A stretch of DNA of 64,000 nucleotides from the NCBI GenBank assembly GCA_031414695.1, contig JANNWG010000046.1, forward strand, positions 101,748-165,747, written 5' to 3'. Under the pieces are notes generated by a model. That model ran no database searches, had not been told where the DNA came from, and worked only from the letters and a program-made list of their open reading frames with translations. Source of the stretch: UKL13-2 sp031414695. GTDB taxonomy: Bacteria > Pseudomonadota > Gammaproteobacteria > Burkholderiales > Usitatibacteraceae. The position numbers and the translations under genes are program-made. Shown piece after piece: positions 43,869 to 52,040 of this stretch. Within the stretch, counting starts at the first letter, position 1. Each line of letters starts with the position of its first letter.

Positions 43869-46280
43869 ATGAATGAACATGACAAATACGATGTTGCCAT
43901 CATTGGTTCAGGCCCGGCCGGGCTTTCAGCAGCAGGGCACGCGGCTGAATTAAAGATTTCGCATATTCTGCTCGAGGCAGAAAGACAGCCAGCCAGCACG
44001 ATCTATAAATACCAAAAAGGCAAACACGTCATGGCAGAGCCTGCCATTTTGCCGCTCAGAAGCCCGATGAGCTTTGGCGCTGGTACGCGCGAAAAAATCC
44101 TTGGCGCTTGGAATGATGAAATCAAAAAATATAACGTCAACATTCGCTATCAAGCGGAAATGAAAGCCATTACCGGCAGCAAAGGGGCATTCACGATTAC
44201 GCTGACAGACGGCTCGGTCATACTCGCGGCCAATATTGTTTTAGCCATTGGCTTACAGGGCAATCATCGCAAGCTAGGCGCGCCTGGTGAAGATTTACAA
44301 GAAGTGCAATACACGCTTAACGACCCCGCAGAATTTAATGGTGAAACCATCATCGTTGTCGGCGCAGGTGATGCCGCGATTGAAAACGCACTCGCACTAG
44401 CCAAACAAAATCGCGTCATCATGGTGAATCGTAATGATGAATTTACGCGCTGCAAGGAAGGTAATCTCGCGGCGGTGCTTGAGGGAATTAAAACCAATCA
44501 ACTTGAATGTCGATTTGGCACCAAGGTCGAGCGTGTCGAAAAAGTGGAGGCGATTGATAGCCCTAGTTTGCAATTTATTTGTAAAACACCGAATGGCAGC
44601 GAAACTATTGCCTGTCATCGCATTATTGCCCGTCTTGGGGCAACGCCGCCGCGCAAGCTGGTGGAAAGTTTTGGCGTTGCATTTCCCAACGCGGACCCCG
44701 CCTCTGTACCCGAGTTGTCGGCTCAATATGAGTCAAATGTAGCAGGCATCTATATTGTTGGCGCACTGGGTGGCTACCCGCTGATTAAACAAGCCATGAA
44801 CCAAGGTTATGAAGTCGTTGAGTACATTTTGGGACGTAACATTGAGCCCGCCGATGAGCCACTGCTGCGCACCAAATTTGCCGCCTATCGAAGCGTGCAA
44901 ACTGTCAATGAAGGTATCGAACGCATTCGCACGAATGTGCCGCTGTTATCATCACTTACCGCCTTACAACTGCGTGAATTTTTGCTCGACAGCGAAATCT
45001 TAACACCAGCTAAAAACGCCGCCATCTTTAAGAAAAATGATTACACCAATACATTTTTCTCAATTGTTGAAGGCAGTGCATTAGTCGAAATTGTCAGCAA
45101 AGATGGCACAGCTACGCAAGTTACGCTAAAAGCTGGTCAATTTTTTGGTGAGATGGGCCTTATCTCAGGACGGCGGCGTACGGCCACTATTGTTGCTGGC
45201 GACAACTGCGTGCTCATTGAAACACCGCGACGGTTAATGCTAAAACTTTTAGCCTCAGTTGAAGCCGTGCGCAAGACGCTAGATCAAGTCTCACTAAAAC
45301 GTGCAGTGCGCCAATATTTACAAGCGCAGATTTCAGAGGATGAAGTCGATTTTCTGGTTGAAGGCGCGATTATTAAAAAATATGCAGCCAATGAGACGCT
45401 TTTCAACGAAGGCGACAAAGCAGATGGTTTGTACATGATTCGTCGCGGCTCGGTAACCGTATCGCGCGCCATTGCAGGCAAAGATGTTGTCATGTCTTAT
45501 GTTGCCGCTGGCAATTACATTGGCGAGATGGCTCTTATGTCAGATGCGCCACGATCAGCGACTGTAAAGGCGGCGGTACCTACTGAATGCGTAATGCTTG
45601 AGGCGAAGCGCTTTGTAGAAGTGGTGTCGCGCAATACGTCCATGCGTGGCGGCGTTGATGCACGCTCGATGCAGCGCATGTCAACGAATCAAACGATGGA
45701 GTCAAATGCTGACTCGGGCAATTTGATTTCGTTCTTGATGCAGCAAGGGTTGGGTGAAGCCACTGATGTACTGCTCATTAACCAATCGCTTTGCATTGGC
45801 TGCGACAATTGTGAAAAGGCATGCGCTGAAACGCATGGCGGCACTTCACGGCTAGACCGTGAAGCTGGGCCAACTTACGCGGAGATTCACGTTCCAACAT
45901 CATGCCGCCACTGTGAGCATCCACACTGCATGAAAGATTGTCCGCCAGATGCGATTCATCGCTCACAAAACGGCGAGGTATACATTTCGGATGCGTGCAT
46001 CGGCTGCGGTAACTGTGAAAAAAATTGTCCGTATGGCGTAATTCAATTAGCACCCGTTACGCCACCTAAATCAAAGCCGATGGTATTGTCGTGGCTGCTG
46101 CTAGGCTTGGGTGACGAGCCAGGTGCTGAGGCAAAGAGCTACGATAAAAATGCGCCAAAGAAAGCCGTCAAGTGCGATATGTGTAAAGGCCAAAAAGGCG
46201 GAGCGGCCTGTGTACGTGCTTGCCCAACTGGTGCAGCATTGCGTGTGTCACCAGAGAAATTTTTAGATTACACAGCTTAA
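43869..46280 (+). CDS. FAD/NAD(P) oxidoreductase fused to two cNMP-binding domains and a polyferredoxin
   Basis: An 803-residue cytosolic protein with no signal peptide. Residues ~1-315 form a thioredoxin-reductase-like flavoprotein (IIGSGPAGLSAAG; NAD(P) motif VVGAGDAAIENALA) without a redox CXXC pair. Two cyclic-nucleotide-binding domains follow (about 370-480 with FFGEMGLISGRRRTA, and 495-610 with YIGEMALMSDAPRSATV). The C-terminal ~160 residues carry four ferredoxin cysteine clusters (CIGCDNCEKAC, CRHCEHPHCMKDCP, CIGCGNCEKNCP, CDMCKG...CVRACP). It should move electrons between NAD(P)H and FeS partners under nucleotide control. Last gene of the operon, 18 bases after the c554-like gene. 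Confidence 0.9.
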   Translation: MNEHDKYDVAIIGSGPAGLSAAGHAAELKISHILLEAERQPASTIYKYQKGKHVMAEPAILPLRSPMSFGAGTREKILGAWNDEIKKYNVNIRYQAEMKAITGSKGAFTITLTDGSVILAANIVLAIGLQGNHRKLGAPGEDLQEVQYTLNDPAEFNGETIIVVGAGDAAIENALALAKQNRVIMVNRNDEFTRCKEGNLAAVLEGIKTNQLECRFGTKVERVEKVEAIDSPSLQFICKTPNGSETIACHRIIARLGATPPRKLVESFGVAFPNADPASVPELSAQYESNVAGIYIVGALGGYPLIKQAMNQGYEVVEYILGRNIEPADEPLLRTKFAAYRSVQTVNEGIERIRTNVPLLSSLTALQLREFLLDSEILTPAKNAAIFKKNDYTNTFFSIVEGSALVEIVSKDGTATQVTLKAGQFFGEMGLISGRRRTATIVAGDNCVLIETPRRLMLKLLASVEAVRKTLDQVSLKRAVRQYLQAQISEDEVDFLVEGAIIKKYAANETLFNEGDKADGLYMIRRGSVTVSRAIAGKDVVMSYVAAGNYIGEMALMSDAPRSATVKAAVPTECVMLEAKRFVEVVSRNTSMRGGVDARSMQRMSTNQTMESNADSGNLISFLMQQGLGEATDVLLINQSLCIGCDNCEKACAETHGGTSRLDREAGPTYAEIHVPTSCRHCEHPHCMKDCPPDAIHRSQNGEVYISDACIGCGNCEKNCPYGVIQLAPVTPPKSKPMVLSWLLLGLGDEPGAEAKSYDKNAPKKAVKCDMCKGQKGGAACVRACPTGAALRVSPEKFLDYTA

Positions 46281-46352
46281 CTAAAAGCCATATTCGTTAA
46301 AATATCCAACCGCTAATCGGCAATATAGGCGCTGCTAATGACCTCAACATTG

Positions 46353-46385
46353 CCGTCATTGCGGCGTAGGCGAGAATCCAGTCCA
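46353..46385. repeat. REP-like sequence (GTCATT...GAATCCAG type)
   Basis: GTCATTGCGGCGTAGGCGAG followed by AATCCAGTCC is a diverged version of a short intergenic repeat common in proteobacteria (GTCATTCCCGCG...AATCCAG). Confidence 0.45.
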
Positions 46386-46547
46386 TCCTGTTATTGTTGC
46401 GTTAGGGGAAGCTAGCAGCCCTAACTTATTATCTCTAATAGCGACGGCTATCTTGGGCAACTATTGCCTCAAAACGCTCGTCAATAAACAACTTTCGTTA
46501 TTTAAGCCAAATCTATACGCTTGTTCAATGCTTGAACTTAACCTAAC

Positions 46548-46561
46548 ATACACCTGTGTAT
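46548..46561. promoter_or_regulatory. TetR operator in front of its own gene
   Basis: ATACAC-CT-GTGTAT is a perfect palindrome ending 19 bases before the tetR start codon. The same arms occur twice upstream of fadB (54211-54224, 54235-54248), so the site most likely mediates autorepression. Confidence 0.7.
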
Positions 46562-46580
46562 TTTTAGGCGATAAAACAAC

Positions 46581-47243
46581 GTGTCCAACTCTACAGTGCC
46601 ATCAGCAGCGCAAAAAAAAATAGCCTCTGTAAAACCAAACGAGTCAGCGCAGCTTGATCAAACTGCTTGGCTGCGAGCGGCGGCCTCCGCGATTGCGGAG
46701 GATGGATTTAGTGGCATACGCGTCCTGCCGTTATCTAAACGCCTTGGCGTCACACGCGGCAGTTTCTATTGGCATTTTGCCGACCACGCGGCCTTTGTGA
46801 ATGCATTCATTGATTATTGGCGTCACCAACAGTTACGCGCGGTTGAAGCCTATCAACATACTCAACCTGATGCCATCAGCGCGTATAAACAATTATTAGA
46901 TGTCGTCTTGACGGATACTGAATCAGAGCTAAGACGGCTCAAGGTGGAATTCGCGCTACGCGGCTATGCCCGCCGCGACAAATTCGCGGCCGACGCTGTT
47001 GCGGTGGTAGATAAGGCGCGTATTGATTTATTTTTACCCATCGTCAGCGCGATTGCCAAAGATGCGGATGAAGCTGAATCATTTGCTACGCTACTGCTCA
47101 TTCAACTCTCTGGCGCGCAGCTCGCGATTGCAGGCCCAAACTGTCGTCCCGCACAATTGGCACACCTCAAAGAAGCGATGCTCACACAATTGGCGGCTAT
47201 CTATGCCGTGAGAAGCAACATACCAAGCAAGAAACTCAAATGA
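46581..47243 (+). CDS. TetR-family regulator, probably of the fatty-acid degradation genes
   Basis: A 220-residue TetR protein. The N-terminal helix-turn-helix spans about residues 30-75 (DGFSGIRVLPLSKRLGVTRG, then SFYWHFADHAAF). The C-terminal ligand domain is of unknown specificity. The start is GTG at 46581. A matching palindrome precedes both this gene and fadB, so an acyl-CoA-responsive repressor of beta-oxidation is the best guess. The gene overlaps galE by four bases. Confidence 0.85.
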   Translation: MSNSTVPSAAQKKIASVKPNESAQLDQTAWLRAAASAIAEDGFSGIRVLPLSKRLGVTRGSFYWHFADHAAFVNAFIDYWRHQQLRAVEAYQHTQPDAISAYKQLLDVVLTDTESELRRLKVEFALRGYARRDKFAADAVAVVDKARIDLFLPIVSAIAKDADEAESFATLLLIQLSGAQLAIAGPNCRPAQLAHLKEAMLTQLAAIYAVRSNIPSKKLK

Positions 47244-48259
47244 AAAAAATACTTGTCACAGGCGGCGCAGGCTACATCGGCTCGCACACCACGTTGGCAC
47301 TTTTGGAGCACGGCTATGAGGTCGTCGTGCTCGATAATTTTTGCAACAGCACGCCTACTGCATTGACCCGAGTCGAGTCAATTGCTCAAAAAAACATCAC
47401 GGTAGTCAAAGGTGATGTACGTGATGTTGATTGCTTAAATCAGATTTTTTCGCAGCACACTATTGCGGCAGTGATTCATTTCGCCGGCTTAAAAGCGGTG
47501 GGCGAATCGGTACGCGAGCCATTGCGCTACTACGACAATAATGTTGTCGGCACGCTGCGCTTGATTGACGCCATGAATGTGGCCAATGTGGAGCGCCTCA
47601 TCTTTAGCTCATCCGCCACCGTCTATGCGGACTCGGGCAAGCCGCGTTTTACCGAGACATCGCCACTCGGCCCGGCAAGTCCTTACGGCACCAGCAAGTT
47701 AATGGCCGAGCAACTCTTGCGCGACGTTTGTGTGAGCAATTTAAAATTAAAAGTCGCACTGCTGCGCTATTTCAATCCGGTCGGCGCGCACGAGAGCGGC
47801 ATGTTGGGCGAAGACCCGAACGGCATTCCAAATAATTTAATGCCATACATCAGCCAAGTTGCTGTCGGTAAATTAAAGCAACTTTCTGTCTACGGCAATG
47901 ATTATCCGACGCCTGACGGCACGGGAATTCGTGACTATATTCATGTAATGGATTTAGCCGAAGGCCATTTAGCGGCGCTCAACGCCATCGACAGCTTGCC
48001 GCAAGTCAGTGCCATTAACTTAGGCTCGGGCAATGGGCATAGCGTGATGGATGTTATCCGTGCGTTTGAAAATGCAAGTGGACGTAAGATTGATTACAAG
48101 GTAGTCGCGCGACGCGACGGCGATATTGCTGACTACTTCGCCGACGCGGCACTCGCCAAACAATGTCTTGGCTGGCAAACCAAACGCAGCCTTAACCAAA
48201 TGTGTGCCGACTCATGGCGCTGGCAGCAGCAAAATCCTAACGGTTATTCGTCAACCTAG
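47240..48259 (+). CDS. galE: UDP-glucose 4-epimerase
   Basis: Interconverts UDP-glucose and UDP-galactose for surface polysaccharides. Length 339 residues. The NAD motif GGAGYIGSHT is at residues 8-17, with catalytic Ser and Tyr-Lys in FSSSATVYAD and SPYGTSK, and substrate region YFNPVGAH. It overlaps tetR (ATGA), so it may share that promoter; the link to fatty-acid genes is probably incidental. It converges on the acyl-CoA dehydrogenase genes. Confidence 0.96.
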   Translation: MKKILVTGGAGYIGSHTTLALLEHGYEVVVLDNFCNSTPTALTRVESIAQKNITVVKGDVRDVDCLNQIFSQHTIAAVIHFAGLKAVGESVREPLRYYDNNVVGTLRLIDAMNVANVERLIFSSSATVYADSGKPRFTETSPLGPASPYGTSKLMAEQLLRDVCVSNLKLKVALLRYFNPVGAHESGMLGEDPNGIPNNLMPYISQVAVGKLKQLSVYGNDYPTPDGTGIRDYIHVMDLAEGHLAALNAIDSLPQVSAINLGSGNGHSVMDVIRAFENASGRKIDYKVVARRDGDIADYFADAALAKQCLGWQTKRSLNQMCADSWRWQQQNPNGYSST

Positions 48260-48268
48260 AAACAATTG

Positions 48269-49447
48269 TTATGCCGCTAACAATTCGCCCAGTTGCCCAC
48301 GTTGATAGCTACTATCACCAAAGGTCAGATCAATAGCAGTCAGGCGTTTGAAATAATGGCTAATAGCCAACTCATCGACTACGCCCATGCCGCCATGCAA
48401 CTGGACGGCCTGCTGACCGACATAACGAGCCGATTGACCGACTAACGCCTTAGCAGCAGTGATTGCTTTGCGGCGCTCATTTACATCCTCACTGCCCGCT
48501 TTGAGAGCCGCCAATATGGTGATGGAGCGTGCTTGTTCGGTGGCGATAAACATATCGACCATACGATGTTGTAGCGCTTGGAATGTGCCGATTGCCACGC
48601 CGAATTGTTTTCGGTTTTTTAAGTACTCCAACGTCTGCTCATTAAGCGCTTCCATTACGCCAACCGCTTCCGCGCAGAGTGCCGCAATACCATAGCCGAT
48701 AGCACGCTCAATGATCAAATAAGCATCGTCCGAAATCATAGCACTCGCAGGCAAACGTAATGCGCTAAATGATAAATCCGCAGCAGACATACCGTCATTA
48801 GTGGCATAGCCTTTAATGTTTAACCCTGCTGTATTTTTATCAACTAAAAATAAGCTGATACCTGCTTTATCGTTAATGACACCTTTATCGTTAATGACAC
48901 TTTGAGTACGCGCAGAAATAATAAAGCTATCTGCTGTGTCCCCATGAATGACAACGGACTTAGTGCCGCTCAATATGTATGAGTCACCATCGCGTGTTGC
49001 GGTGGTGGCGATGTAGCTTAATTGATAGCGACCTTGCCTCTCATAAGTCGCAAGCGCCATTTTTTTAGCGCCACTTGCGATGGACGCAAGTGCTGCTGCG
49101 CTCAACACATTTGATTTTGTCTGCCCCAGCACGCTGCCACATAACACGACAGAAGCCAGATACGGCTCGACCACCAGTGAGCGGCCAAATGACGACATTA
49201 CCACCATCGTGTCCTCACTAAATGCGCCTTCGCCGCTCATATTGGTGGTGTCACCTAAGCCACCACAATCGTCCGTAATACCAATGCCAAGCAAGCCAAA
49301 TTCAGCGAAGGCTTGCCAGTGCGCAGCAGACGTTTTGTGATCCGATTTTAGTTGCGCCCGGCGCAGATCAAACGTATAAGATTTTTCAAGATAACGGCGC
49401 AGCCCATCTTGACACTGTTGTTGCTCTTCGGCTAACGAAAATTCCAT
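48269..49447 (-). CDS. Acyl-CoA dehydrogenase family protein (possible non-catalytic partner subunit)
   Basis: An FAD-dependent acyl-CoA dehydrogenase fold of 392 residues, starting MEFSLAEEQQQCQDGLRRYL. The conserved QLHGGMGVVDE is present. The usual C-terminal flavin-site segment (GTSEIQ type) is replaced by TFGDSSYQRGQLGELL. It lies 19 bases after a second acyl-CoA dehydrogenase gene. Adjacent pairs of this kind often form mixed alpha2beta2 enzymes, as in steroid side-chain oxidation. An internal 18-base tandem duplication encodes VINDKG-VINDKA. Confidence 0.88.
   Translation of the reverse strand: MEFSLAEEQQQCQDGLRRYLEKSYTFDLRRAQLKSDHKTSAAHWQAFAEFGLLGIGITDDCGGLGDTTNMSGEGAFSEDTMVVMSSFGRSLVVEPYLASVVLCGSVLGQTKSNVLSAAALASIASGAKKMALATYERQGRYQLSYIATTATRDGDSYILSGTKSVVIHGDTADSFIISARTQSVINDKGVINDKAGISLFLVDKNTAGLNIKGYATNDGMSAADLSFSALRLPASAMISDDAYLIIERAIGYGIAALCAEAVGVMEALNEQTLEYLKNRKQFGVAIGTFQALQHRMVDMFIATEQARSITILAALKAGSEDVNERRKAITAAKALVGQSARYVGQQAVQLHGGMGVVDELAISHYFKRLTAIDLTFGDSSYQRGQLGELLAA
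48865..48900. repeat. 18-bp perfect tandem duplication inside an acyl-CoA dehydrogenase gene
   Basis: CTTTATCGTTAATGACAC occurs twice in a row (48865-48882, 48883-48900), preserving the reading frame and adding six residues. Confidence 0.9.
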
Positions 49448-49466
49448 GTTGGTCTCGCTAAATTAG

Positions 49467-50675
49467 TTACAAGCCCAGCACATGCTGAGCAATGATGTTG
49501 CGTTGAATTTCATTCGAACCACCGAAGATGGTGAGCTTACGCATGTTTTGGTACTCCCCCGCCACGACCGGCGTGTACAGGTTGCCACTAGCGCTTCCCG
49601 TTTCATCGCCTAGCCATGCTGCATCTAGTGCTTCTGGCAGATGCACAAGCGCCTCAGGGCCAGCCGCATGCATGGTGAGCTCAATGATGGATTGCATAAT
49701 TTCCGAGCCGCGAATTTTAATGATCGATGCTTCGGGGCCGGGCGAGCCGCTCTTGGCAATCGCCGCGAGCGTGCGCAGCAGGGTAATTTCGTGCGCCATT
49801 AATTCCATTTCACACTGCGCGAGCTGGTCACGAAAGCGCATGTCATCCATTAGCGGTTTACCGTTCGCCATTTCAGTACGGGCAATTTCGTGCAAGCGGC
49901 GCATCCAGCGTTTACTGGCGGCCACGAGATTAAGCCCAGTACGTTCGTGTGAGAGCAAATATTTCGCGCAGGTCCAGCCTTTATTTTCTTCGCCAACTAG
50001 ATTAATAACGGGCACTTCAACATTATCAAAAAAGACTTCATTCACTTCATGTTCGCCATCGAGCATGATGATTGGTCGAACGCTGACGCCAGGCGTTTTC
50101 ATGTTGATCAATAAAAATGAAATGCCCTGCTGCGGTCGCCCTTCACTTGATGTGCGTACTAGACAAAAAATCCAGTCGGCAAATTGCGCTTGAGTCGTCC
50201 AAATTTTTTGGCCGTTGACGATATATTTATCGCCCACTTTTTCTGCCTTTGTTTTAAGTGATGCCAAATCAGAGCCTGAGCCCGGCTCTGAGTAGCCTTG
50301 ACACCAAAAATCTTCTCCCTTAAATATACGCGGTAGGTAATATGCTTTTTGCTCTGGCGTGCCGAACGCCATCAATACGGGGGCTAACATTTTTTGGCCG
50401 AACGCGATTAAGCCTGGCGCGCCTGCATCGACACACTCGTTATCAAATATCGCGATTTCAGTATGATTCCAACCCGTGCCGCCCGCATCTTTCGGGGAAT
50501 AGGGCGCGCCCCAACCGTGGTCAAACAATACGCGTTGCCAACGCATGAAATCATCGCGCACCATGCGTTTGCCGTTAAGCACTTTGTGGCGAATATCAGC
50601 GGGCAGTTTTGCCGCTAAAAAATCACGTACTTCTTGGCGAAAAAGTTGTTCCGCGGGTGAAAAATCAACATTCAT
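49467..50675 (-). CDS. Acyl-CoA dehydrogenase
   Basis: Oxidises acyl-CoA to 2-enoyl-CoA, passing electrons to ETF. The 402 residues include CQGYSEPGSGSDLASLKT and WTTQAQFADWIFCLVRT (substrate/FAD loops). The C-terminus has LTIFGGSNEIQRNIIAQHVL. It belongs to the class with the catalytic base placed in the middle of the chain rather than at the end, but I cannot fix the residue by eye. It is encoded between thiolase and the second dehydrogenase. Confidence 0.93.
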   Translation of the reverse strand: MNVDFSPAEQLFRQEVRDFLAAKLPADIRHKVLNGKRMVRDDFMRWQRVLFDHGWGAPYSPKDAGGTGWNHTEIAIFDNECVDAGAPGLIAFGQKMLAPVLMAFGTPEQKAYYLPRIFKGEDFWCQGYSEPGSGSDLASLKTKAEKVGDKYIVNGQKIWTTQAQFADWIFCLVRTSSEGRPQQGISFLLINMKTPGVSVRPIIMLDGEHEVNEVFFDNVEVPVINLVGEENKGWTCAKYLLSHERTGLNLVAASKRWMRRLHEIARTEMANGKPLMDDMRFRDQLAQCEMELMAHEITLLRTLAAIAKSGSPGPEASIIKIRGSEIMQSIIELTMHAAGPEALVHLPEALDAAWLGDETGSASGNLYTPVVAGEYQNMRKLTIFGGSNEIQRNIIAQHVLGL

Positions 50676-50733
50676 GTGTCTATGCTCTTATGACTTCGAT
50701 AACCGTTAATAAAATACGAAACTCGTTATTTGA

Positions 50734-50769
50734 CGGCTATCTTCAAGCATTTATGCTTGAAGATAGCCG
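50734..50769. repeat. Perfect 17-bp inverted repeat between thiolase and acyl-CoA dehydrogenase genes
   Basis: CGGCTATCTTCAAGCAT and its exact complement are separated by TT. It lies 26 bases after the thiolase stop. There is no T tract on the minus strand, so it is not a standard terminator. The hairpin may stabilise upstream mRNA or separate expression levels. Confidence 0.85.
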
Positions 50770-50795
50770 CAGGATGGCGACTTTGTATCCCTAAA

Positions 50796-51974
50796 TTAAC
50801 AAACCTCAAATAATCCCGCCGCGCCCATGCCACCGCCAATACACATGGTGACCACCACGTATTTCACACCGCGACGTTTGCCTTCAATTAGTGCGTGACC
50901 AACCATGCGTGCGCCGGACATACCATATGGATGACCAATCGCAATCGCGCCGCCATTGACGTTGAGCCTTTCATCAGGAATTCCAAGTTTGTCGCGACAG
51001 TAAATAACCTGCACAGCGAAGGCTTCGTTTAATTCCCACAGGCCGATATCGTCCATCTTGAGCCCCCCACGTTCGAGCAAACGCTGTATCGCAAACACCG
51101 GGCCGATACCCATTTCGTCCGGTGCGCAGCCTGCAGTAGCGAAGCCGCGAAAAATACCGAGCGGGGCAATACCACGCTGCTCGGCTAACTTAGCATTCAT
51201 CACCACACAGGCCGATGCGCCATCAGAAAATTGGCTTGCATTGCCCGCCGTAATTACGCCACCCGGCATCGCAGAGCGAATCTTTGCGACACCTTCGACG
51301 GTAGTATCCGCACGAATACCCTCGTCTTCGCTGATCGTCACAATTTTGGTGCCGAGTGCGCCTGTCTTCGGGTCAGGTGCGCCCATGGTGACGGTCATCG
51401 GCACGATCTCGTCCGTAAATTTACCCGCTGCACGGGAAGCGGCGGCGCGCTGTTGGCTACGTGCGCCATAGGCGTCTTGCAACTCTTTTGGCACGTTGTA
51501 ACGCTTGGCGACAATTTCAGCCGTCTCCAACATATTCAAAAAGAAATCAGGGCGATGCTCTACCACCCATTCGTCTTTTAAATAGTTCATATTGACATTC
51601 GCCTGCACGCAGGAAATCGACTCCACACCACCTGCCACCATCACCGGTGCGCCACCGATGATGACACTGTGCGCAGCCATCGCAATGGCTTGTAAGCCAG
51701 ATGCACATTGGCGATCTACCGTGGTGCCGCTTGCAGAATTTGGCAACCCCGCGCGTATTGCCGCGTAGCGACCAATATTTAAGCCAGTCGCACCCTGCGG
51801 TAGCGCGCAACCCATGATGACATCCTCTACCTCAGCAGGGTCAATACCGGCGCGTTTAACGGCGTGCTCAATAGCGTGCCCCGCGAGCGTTGCACCGTGG
51901 GTCATGTTAAAACTACCGCGCCAAGATTTTCCAAGTGGTGTGCGGGCGGTGGATACGATTACGGCATCAGTCAT
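50796..51974 (-). CDS. Acetyl-CoA acyltransferase (thiolase)
   Basis: Last step of beta-oxidation, releasing acetyl-CoA. Length 392 residues. The nucleophile cysteine sits in DRQCASGLQAI, with the catalytic GHPYGMSGARM and CIGGGMGAAG near the C-terminus. It resembles FadA/PcaF-type degradative thiolases. It is transcribed after fadB with 66 bases between, a gap that contains heptamer repeats. Confidence 0.95.
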   Translation of the reverse strand: MTDAVIVSTARTPLGKSWRGSFNMTHGATLAGHAIEHAVKRAGIDPAEVEDVIMGCALPQGATGLNIGRYAAIRAGLPNSASGTTVDRQCASGLQAIAMAAHSVIIGGAPVMVAGGVESISCVQANVNMNYLKDEWVVEHRPDFFLNMLETAEIVAKRYNVPKELQDAYGARSQQRAAASRAAGKFTDEIVPMTVTMGAPDPKTGALGTKIVTISEDEGIRADTTVEGVAKIRSAMPGGVITAGNASQFSDGASACVVMNAKLAEQRGIAPLGIFRGFATAGCAPDEMGIGPVFAIQRLLERGGLKMDDIGLWELNEAFAVQVIYCRDKLGIPDERLNVNGGAIAIGHPYGMSGARMVGHALIEGKRRGVKYVVVTMCIGGGMGAAGLFEVC

Positions 51975-52001
51975 GTTTGTTCCTTAGATTCGGTTTTTTT
52001 G

Positions 52002-52029
52002 TTTAGCGTTGAGTGTTTGGCGTTTAGCG
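52002..52029 (-). repeat. Four degenerate heptamer repeats before the thiolase gene
   Basis: On the plus strand TTTAGCG, TTGAGTG, TTTGGCG, TTTAGCG; on the coding strand this is the same CRCTRAA unit found at 13650-13691. It lies 27 bases upstream of the thiolase ATG, in the same orientation relative to the gene as at the other site. Confidence 0.7.
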
Positions 52030-52040
52030 CATATTTGTCG

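Larger units (their letters stand above)
46281..46580. other. Intergenic region before tetR
   Basis: 300 bases without a gene. It holds a REP-like sequence at 46353-46385 and, near its end, the TetR-type palindrome at 46548-46561. No clear terminator for the cytochrome operon is visible. Confidence 0.5.

Noticed and set aside
47240..48259. galE as part of the fatty-acid regulon
   Set aside because: The only link is its overlap with tetR; no operator or metabolic connection supports more.
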